NCBI RefSeq assembly: GCF_023554105.1 | Contig: NZ_JAMJWE010000026.1 | Span: forward strand, 1 to 37,460 | Source of the DNA: Brucella sp. 21LCYQ03 | GTDB lineage: Bacteria; Pseudomonadota; Alphaproteobacteria; Rhizobiales; Rhizobiaceae | DNA: 37,460 bases | Direction: 5' to 3' | Shown here: positions 33,219-37,460 of the stretch, piece by piece | How positions within the stretch are numbered: position 1 is the first letter of the stretch | Layout: every line of letters starts with the position of its first letter | Program-made: the position numbers and the translations under genes | The notes under the pieces: generated by a model | Seen by the model: the letters and a program-made list of their open reading frames with translations, nothing else | What the model was told of the DNA's origin: nothing | The model's database searches: none

Positions 33219-33737
33219 TCAGCCGTTTGTACCGCGCAGCGTTTCAAACAAGAACCAGACGCGGCGTTCGCCTTCGTCGATCCAGTTTTCGAGCAGGCTT
33301 GCGGTTGCCACATCGCCATATTCGTCGCAAAGCTCGTGCAGCACTCGCATAGTTTCAACAAGCGCCTTGTTGTCGTCGCGCAGCTCGGCGAGCATTTCAT
33401 GGGGATGCACAAACTCCGCATCATTATCAAGAATGCGCTGGTGGCGCGCAATATCGCCGATGGAGCGCAGCGTGTTGCCACCAAGCTTGCGGGCGCGTTC
33501 TGCCAGATCGTCGGTGATGGCAAAAATCTGATCGCCCTGTTCGTCCAGCAGCAGATGGTAATCGCGGAAATGCGCGCCAGACATATGCCAATGGAAATTC
33601 TTGGTCTTGAGATAAATGGCAAACACATCTGCGAGCAGAGCGGTGATACCGCCGGAAATTTCCTTCACGGCTTCTTCCGAAAAGCCGCTCGGCGTCTTGA
33701 GGGAGGCAGAGCGACGGGATTTTACATTATCAGTCAT
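33219..33737 (-). CDS. dps: Dps family DNA-binding ferritin-like protein
   Basis: A 172-residue Dps. The ferroxidase ligands are present at the expected spacing: His49 and His61 (KTKNFHWHMSGAHFRDYHLL), Asp76 and Glu80 (ITDDLAERARKLGG). The N-terminal tail is basic (VKSRRSASLK) and may bind DNA. Dps dodecamers oxidise and store iron with H2O2 and shield DNA in stress. A good ribosome site (AAAGGATCATCACC before ATG) is present. About 95 bp upstream there is a weak match to the recurrent motif (core CTTAGG on the minus strand, 33837-33832). A strong terminator follows. Confidence 0.95.
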   Translation of the reverse strand: MTDNVKSRRSASLKTPSGFSEEAVKEISGGITALLADVFAIYLKTKNFHWHMSGAHFRDYHLLLDEQGDQIFAITDDLAERARKLGGNTLRSIGDIARHQRILDNDAEFVHPHEMLAELRDDNKALVETMRVLHELCDEYGDVATASLLENWIDEGERRVWFLFETLRGTNG

Positions 33738-34148
33738 GGTGATGATCCTTTCGTTCGTAAATGCATGTTGTCGGTTTGAGAGCAGGGGGATTCCCGAAGG
33801 GCTTTAATGAAGGGTGCGGGAAATGATCATGCCTAAGACATTCAATTGGCAGGTCGACTGGTTCAGTAAACATATCAAAAACCTCACGTGACCTATGTGC
33901 TTCAAAGGGTCATCCGGTCTAATATTTTGCCGAGATCAATTTCGCCAAAATAATGCCTATATAGATTTTTTGATTATTGAATGTTTGGATGAAATTTGAA
34001 AAGTTCGATTTGTTAAAATAAGCCAACTACGTCAAGCAATTGATGCAGGACAGGTATCGGAATTTGACAGTCAAGTGATAAAGCAGACTCCATGCTAACC
34101 GGGTGAGGTAGCGCTTGTGGACTCAATGTTGATTGCCGCTGAGAAGTG
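33738..34148. other. dps upstream region and IS110 left flank
   Basis: It contains the dps promoter region and AT-rich sequence without a supported gene. Its right end (about 34118-34150, including GCCGCTGAGAAGTGAT) looks like the terminus of another insertion sequence into which the IS110-family element inserted; that reading is tentative. Confidence 0.45.
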
Positions 34149-34227
34149 ATGGTGTGGATACCCCCTGCCAACGGCATCGCAATGTGCCAAGGTGATGTTG
34201 GGTAACGTCACTTGAGAGGAGATATCC

Positions 34228-35256
34228 ATGGGAGAGATTAGCATTATCGGTCTGGATCTTGCAAAGCAGGTTTTTCAGGTTCATGACGCACGCGTTGACG
34301 GCAGCGTAGTTCTGCGTAAGAAACTAACACGCGGACAACTTTTAGCATTTTTTTCAAAGCTGCCACCTTGTATCGTCGCCATGGAAGCGTGTGCAACGGC
34401 CCATTACTGGGCGCGTGAGATCGGTGAGTTTGGTCATGAGATCCGGCTGGTCCCACCCGCCTATGTAAAGCCCTTTGTGAAGCGGCAGAAAAATGACGTT
34501 GCTGACGCGGAGGCTATCGCTGAGGCTGCAACGCGACCGACGATGCGCTTCGTTGAACCCAAGACACCTGAACAGCAAGCACGCGCAATGGTCTTCCGGA
34601 CACGCGAGTTATTTGTCCGTCAACGAACCCAAACGATAAATGCCTTACGGGCACATCTGGCTGAACACGGCCTTATCGCGCCAAAAGGCTTGTGGAATCT
34701 TTCAAGCATCCGGCAACTTATTGACCAGGAAGAAGATACGGTAGATGGGCTGATATTGGAAACGGCACGCATTTACCTTGAGCAGATTGAGACATTTCCG
34801 ACGCGGATTTTATCTCTCGAGGCTGTCCTAAAGAAAGAAGCCGCACGGTCTGACGCTTCATCGCGTATGATGACCATGCCCGGTCTAGGGCCTATCACGG
34901 CTATGGCCATTGAAGCATTCGCCCCTACGCTGTCTATCTTTAGGCGCAGTAGGGATTTTGCTGCATGGCTCGGACTTGTACCGCGCCAACACTCGAGTGG
35001 CGGAAAGCAGATTTTGGGACGTACATCGAAAATGGGGCAGCGTGATATTCGGCGTTTGCTCATAATCGGTGCGATGTCGATAATACGCTGGGCCAGTAAA
35101 AAGACGCCAGTACCTGGAACATGGCTTCATGCGATGCTTTTACGTAAACCTAGAATGGTCGTTGCCATAGCTTTGGCGAACAAGATGGCCCGCAGCCTTT
35201 GGGCAATGCAGACCAAGAAGGAAGATTATAGAGATCCGCTACTGACTGTCGCGTAA
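34228..35256 (+). CDS. IS110/IS1111-family DEDD recombinase
   Basis: A 342-residue transposase. The N-terminal RuvC-like DEDD domain shows Asp10 (IIGLDLAKQVFQVH), Glu53 (AMEACATAHYW), Asp90 and Asp93 (KNDVADAEAIAEA). The C-terminal Tnp20 domain has MPGLGPITAMAIEAF and GLVPRQHSSGGKQILGR with the conserved serine pair. Full length, no frameshift. GAGGAG lies 6-9 nt before ATG 34228. Enzymes of this family are directed by a structured RNA made from the element's own noncoding end. Confidence 0.95.
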   Translation: MGEISIIGLDLAKQVFQVHDARVDGSVVLRKKLTRGQLLAFFSKLPPCIVAMEACATAHYWAREIGEFGHEIRLVPPAYVKPFVKRQKNDVADAEAIAEAATRPTMRFVEPKTPEQQARAMVFRTRELFVRQRTQTINALRAHLAEHGLIAPKGLWNLSSIRQLIDQEEDTVDGLILETARIYLEQIETFPTRILSLEAVLKKEAARSDASSRMMTMPGLGPITAMAIEAFAPTLSIFRRSRDFAAWLGLVPRQHSSGGKQILGRTSKMGQRDIRRLLIIGAMSIIRWASKKTPVPGTWLHAMLLRKPRMVVAIALANKMARSLWAMQTKKEDYRDPLLTVA

Positions 35257-35284
35257 GTTAAACCGGCAAGCTAGAGCGGAACGA

Positions 35285-35470
35285 CGGCGTGTGAGGAGGT
35301 CAACGGATAGTAAGGACAATGATCGGCAAACGGTTCTGGAAACGCATCCGGGTCAATGGGCTTAGAGCCCGTAGAAGTGATTTTGCACCAGAACCGCTAA
35401 GCTCCATACCGGCCAGCGGCTATGTGAATGCCGCAAAACAGGCCTGATACATGACCGCACCCGATCGCAC
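35285..35470 (+). ncRNA. Predicted bridge (seeker) RNA of the IS1111-type element
   Basis: Bounds approximate. A perfect 9-bp stem CGGTTCTGG (35331-35339) with CCAGAACCG (35388-35396) encloses an internal loop and an apical hairpin GGGC-TTAGA-GCCC (35358-35370). In the 5' side of the loop, CCGGGTCA (35348-35355) is complementary to the right flank TGACCCGG (35519-35526). In the 3' side, AGAAGTGAT (35373-35381) is identical to the left flank (34142-34150). This is what a target-binding loop should look like. TCCATAC (35403-35409) equals part of the element's right end and may belong to the donor loop. The family-level principle is established; the guide assignment is mine. Confidence 0.7.
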
Positions 35471-35568
35471 GTCTAAATTATCCAAATTCCAACTTGCATT
35501 ACCGGGGGTATCCATACATGACCCGGTGGGGGTGCGGACGAAAACTTGGACTATCAGGGAGGTAGTTC

Positions 35569-36832
35569 ATGTATTCCTACGAAGACCGGATGCGAGCCGT
35601 TACGCTTTATATCAAGCTGGGCAAACGCCCGAAAGCGACTATTCGCCAGTTGGGCTATCCAAGCAAGAATGCTTTGAAAGGCTGGTACCTGGAATATGAG
35701 CACCATCTTGATCTGCGTTTAGGATTTGCGCCCCGAGCCCCTAAGTTCACACAGGCGCAAAAGGAAGTGGCTGTTGAGCACTACCGCACGCATGGTCGTT
35801 GTGTTTCTGCAACGATGCGCGCCTTAGGCTATCCCGGTCGTGCAACGTTGACAGCATGGGTTCGTGAGGCGTTTCCCGAAACTAGTAAAGCTGTCACTGG
35901 AAGAACTGGACGTCCACGATACCCTGACGCATTGAAGAAGGCTGGCGTCGTCGGACTTTATAATCGGCAAGAAAGCGCGCAGGCCCTGGCCGAAAAGCTC
36001 GGCGTATGCAGACCGACACTGTATAACTGGAAAAACCAGTTACTTGGTCCGGAGGCTCCCGCAATCATGAAACGCAAGAACAACTCACCGCCAGTGCCAG
36101 AGCGAAAAGAATTAGAGCGCCAGCTCGAAACACTGCAGCACGATATTCAGAAACTGCAGCTTGAGCACGACCTTTTGAAGAAAGCGACCGAACTCATAAA
36201 AAAAGAACTGGGCGTCGATCTGCAACTCCTGAGTAATCGAGAGAAAACGCTGTTGGTTGACGCCCTAAAAGATCTTTATCAACTCTGCGATCTGCTTGCT
36301 CAGTTGCGACTGGCGCGCAGTTCATATTTTTACCATCGAGCCCGTATGAGGATGAGCGACAAGTATCTCACTATTCGTCAAAGCATCGCCGAAATCTTCG
36401 AAGCGAACCGTCGATGCTATGGCTACCGCAGGCTACAGGCTTCATTGGCCAAACAATCCGTTATGATCTCAGAGAAAGTTGTGCAGCGCTTGATGAAACA
36501 GGAGAACCTGATCGTTGCCACGCCAAAGCGGCGGCGATATCACTCTTATCTGGGAGAAATCAGTCCGGCACCCGAGAACCTTATTAATCGCGATTTCCAG
36601 GCCGCAGGCCCAAACGAGAAATGGCTGACCGATATCACTGAATTCCATATCCCGGCTGGCAAGGTATATCTCTCACCAATCATCGACTGTTTTGATGGTT
36701 TGGTTATAAGCTGGTCTATCGGAACGAGACCAGATGCGCAATTGGTCAACACGATGCTCGATGCCGCCATCGAAACCGTCACAGTAGAGATGAGCGGCCA
36801 ATAGTGCATTCTGATCGGGGTGCACACTATCG
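35569..36832 (+). pseudogene. IS3-family transposase, frameshifted and truncated
   Basis: A single-frame IS3-type transposase of which about 404 codons remain: helix-turn-helix repeats (MYSYEDRMRAVTLYIKLGKR; AEKLGVCRPTLYNWKNQLLG), a coiled coil (about 180-215), HTH_21 region CYGYRRLQASLAKQ and the rve domain with the first two catalytic aspartates (WLTDITEF, IIDCFDGLV). The frame stops at 36804, but HSDRGAHYR, the normal continuation, is readable just after in another frame (36807-36833), so a small deletion shifted the frame. Beyond it the sequence changes abruptly to a sugar ABC gene: the third catalytic residue and right end are missing. Its left end adjoins the IS110-type element. Confidence 0.88.
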
Positions 36833-37398
36833 TAGATGATGCAGACACCGTTCTCCCGCAACTGCCGTATGAGCTTGAACAGTTTTTCCGTCTCGTGGTT
36901 GGTGAGGACGGCGGTGGGTTCGTCAAGGACGAGGATCGAACACTCCCGGGACAGCGCCTTGCATATTTCGATGACCTGTTGGTGCGCGACCGTAAGGTTG
37001 CCGGCAAGCTCATCGGGATCGATATCGTCAAAGCCCATGCCGGCCAGCAGTTCAGCGACGCGCGCCCGCATTGCTCGCTTGTTCAGAAGGAAGCCGTGGC
37101 CGAGCTTTTCGATGAGAATGTTTTCGGCGACCGTGAGGTGGTGGGCGAGCGAGAATTCCTGGTAAATGATCGAGATTCCCCTGCGCATCGCGTCCTGGGG
37201 ACTAGTGATGGTCACGGGCGTACCGTCGATGTGTATCTCGCCTTTGTCATGGGTATAGGAACCCGCAAGGATTTTCATCAGCGTCGATTTGCCAGCGCCG
37301 TTCTCGCCCATCAGAGCGTGAACTTCTCCGGCACGCGCGGAAAACCGTGCGCCGCTGAGCGCTGTGACACCTCCGAATTCCTTTGAGATGTTGAGCAT
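36833..37398 (-). pseudogene. Sugar ABC transporter ATP-binding protein, N-terminal part only
   Basis: The first about 188 codons of an RbsA/MglA-type double ATPase. Walker A is GENGAGKST (31-39), Q-loop IIYQEFSLAHHLTV, signature LTVAHQQVIEICKAL, Walker B ILVLDEPTAVLT. Native sequence ends at RENGVCIIY; thereafter the frame reads into the IS3 remnant and stops at 36673. The D-loop, switch histidine and the entire second ATPase domain are missing, so it is non-functional. Start at ATG 37398, with AAGGGGA about 6 nt upstream. Binding protein and permease, if any, lie outside the window or were lost. Confidence 0.9.
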
Positions 37399-37460
37399 GG
37401 ACTTCCCCTTCAAAAGTGGAGGGCTTCTGTTAGATAAAACTGACAGGAGACTTAGAATTG

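Larger units (their letters stand above)
34151..35519 (+). mobile_element. IS110 family (IS1111 group) insertion sequence
   Basis: Subterminal inverted repeats TGGATACCCCC (34155-34165) and GGGGGTATCCA (35504-35514) flank the transposase; such subterminal repeats mark the IS1111 group. The dinucleotide AT occurs on both sides (34149-34150 and 35518-35519) and is the likely core, so the empty site would have read AGAAGTG-AT-GACCCGG. The left noncoding end is short (about 75 bp) and the right long (about 260 bp), as in IS1111 elements, whose guide RNA lies in the right end. The element appears intact and sits directly before a damaged IS3 element. Confidence 0.88.

Noticed and set aside
33738..33900. 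EcfG-type (GGAAC-N16/17-CGTT) promoter before dps
   Set aside because: Only a poor GGAAT...CGAC resemblance is present; not enough to call.
1..37460. tRNA, rRNA or CRISPR array
   Set aside because: No cloverleaf-like sequence with a GGTTCRA arm, no rRNA segment and no regularly spaced direct repeats were seen on either strand.

Overview
The window looks like a chromosomal segment of an alphaproteobacterium of the order Hyphomicrobiales, most likely Brucellaceae (Ochrobactrum/Brucella/Pseudochrobactrum). This rests on recognisable protein types (DUF992 and DUF1275 proteins, FixJ-type two-component genes, PucR, DUF1185) and moderate base composition; no marker gene fixes the genus. The flanks carry insertion sequences and truncated genes, so this is a rearranged, partly accessory region.

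Layout. (1) 0.1-11.1 kb: a catabolic island. An Lrp/AsnC regulator, a DUF1185 'amino acid synthesis' protein and a divergent GAF-PucR regulator precede a tightly packed run: two-domain flavin reductase, aldehyde dehydrogenase, luciferase-like flavin monooxygenase, alpha/beta hydrolase and carboxymuconolactone-decarboxylase-like protein. A complete polar amino-acid-type ABC transporter follows. Together they suggest import and oxidative cleavage of a small nitrogenous compound; the substrate is unknown. (2) 11.1-12.1 kb: an IS6-family element without target duplication that has amputated a peroxiredoxin gene. (3) 12.2-15.0 kb: a membrane histidine kinase, a FixJ-type response regulator and a receiver-only protein. 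(4) 15.2-30 kb: an AT-richer mosaic with a decayed STAND ATPase, AraC regulators, a DUF2945-DUF488 pair, an oxalate-decarboxylase-like bicupin, a DUF1275 membrane protein, a DUF992 exported protein, an EmrAB-type efflux pair, a Tat-leader chloroperoxidase-like hydrolase and a degenerate histidine kinase with its own AraC neighbour. (5) 30-33.7 kb: more GC-rich core-like genes: MFS transporter with divergent LysR regulator, AraC regulator, Dps. (6) 34.1-37.4 kb: a complete IS110/IS1111 element whose right end seems to encode a bridge (seeker) RNA, a truncated frameshifted IS3 element, and the N-terminal half of a sugar ABC ATPase cut by that IS3.

Two observations stand out. First, the noncoding right end of the IS1111-type element folds into a stem-loop whose two internal-loop segments match the two sides of its own insertion site (9 nt and 8 nt), as a target-binding bridge-RNA loop should. 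Second, a quasi-palindromic motif close to ATACTTAGGTNTA recurs in intergenic regions: before the histidine kinase, before the receiver-only protein, before a small gene at 21.26 kb, at the promoter of a strong small-RNA candidate at 25.3 kb, and between the AraC and dps genes. This suggests a local stress regulon, perhaps run by the FixJ-type regulator. A catalytically dead histidine kinase homologue and a decayed STAND ATPase in the same region point to further, partly degraded signalling modules.
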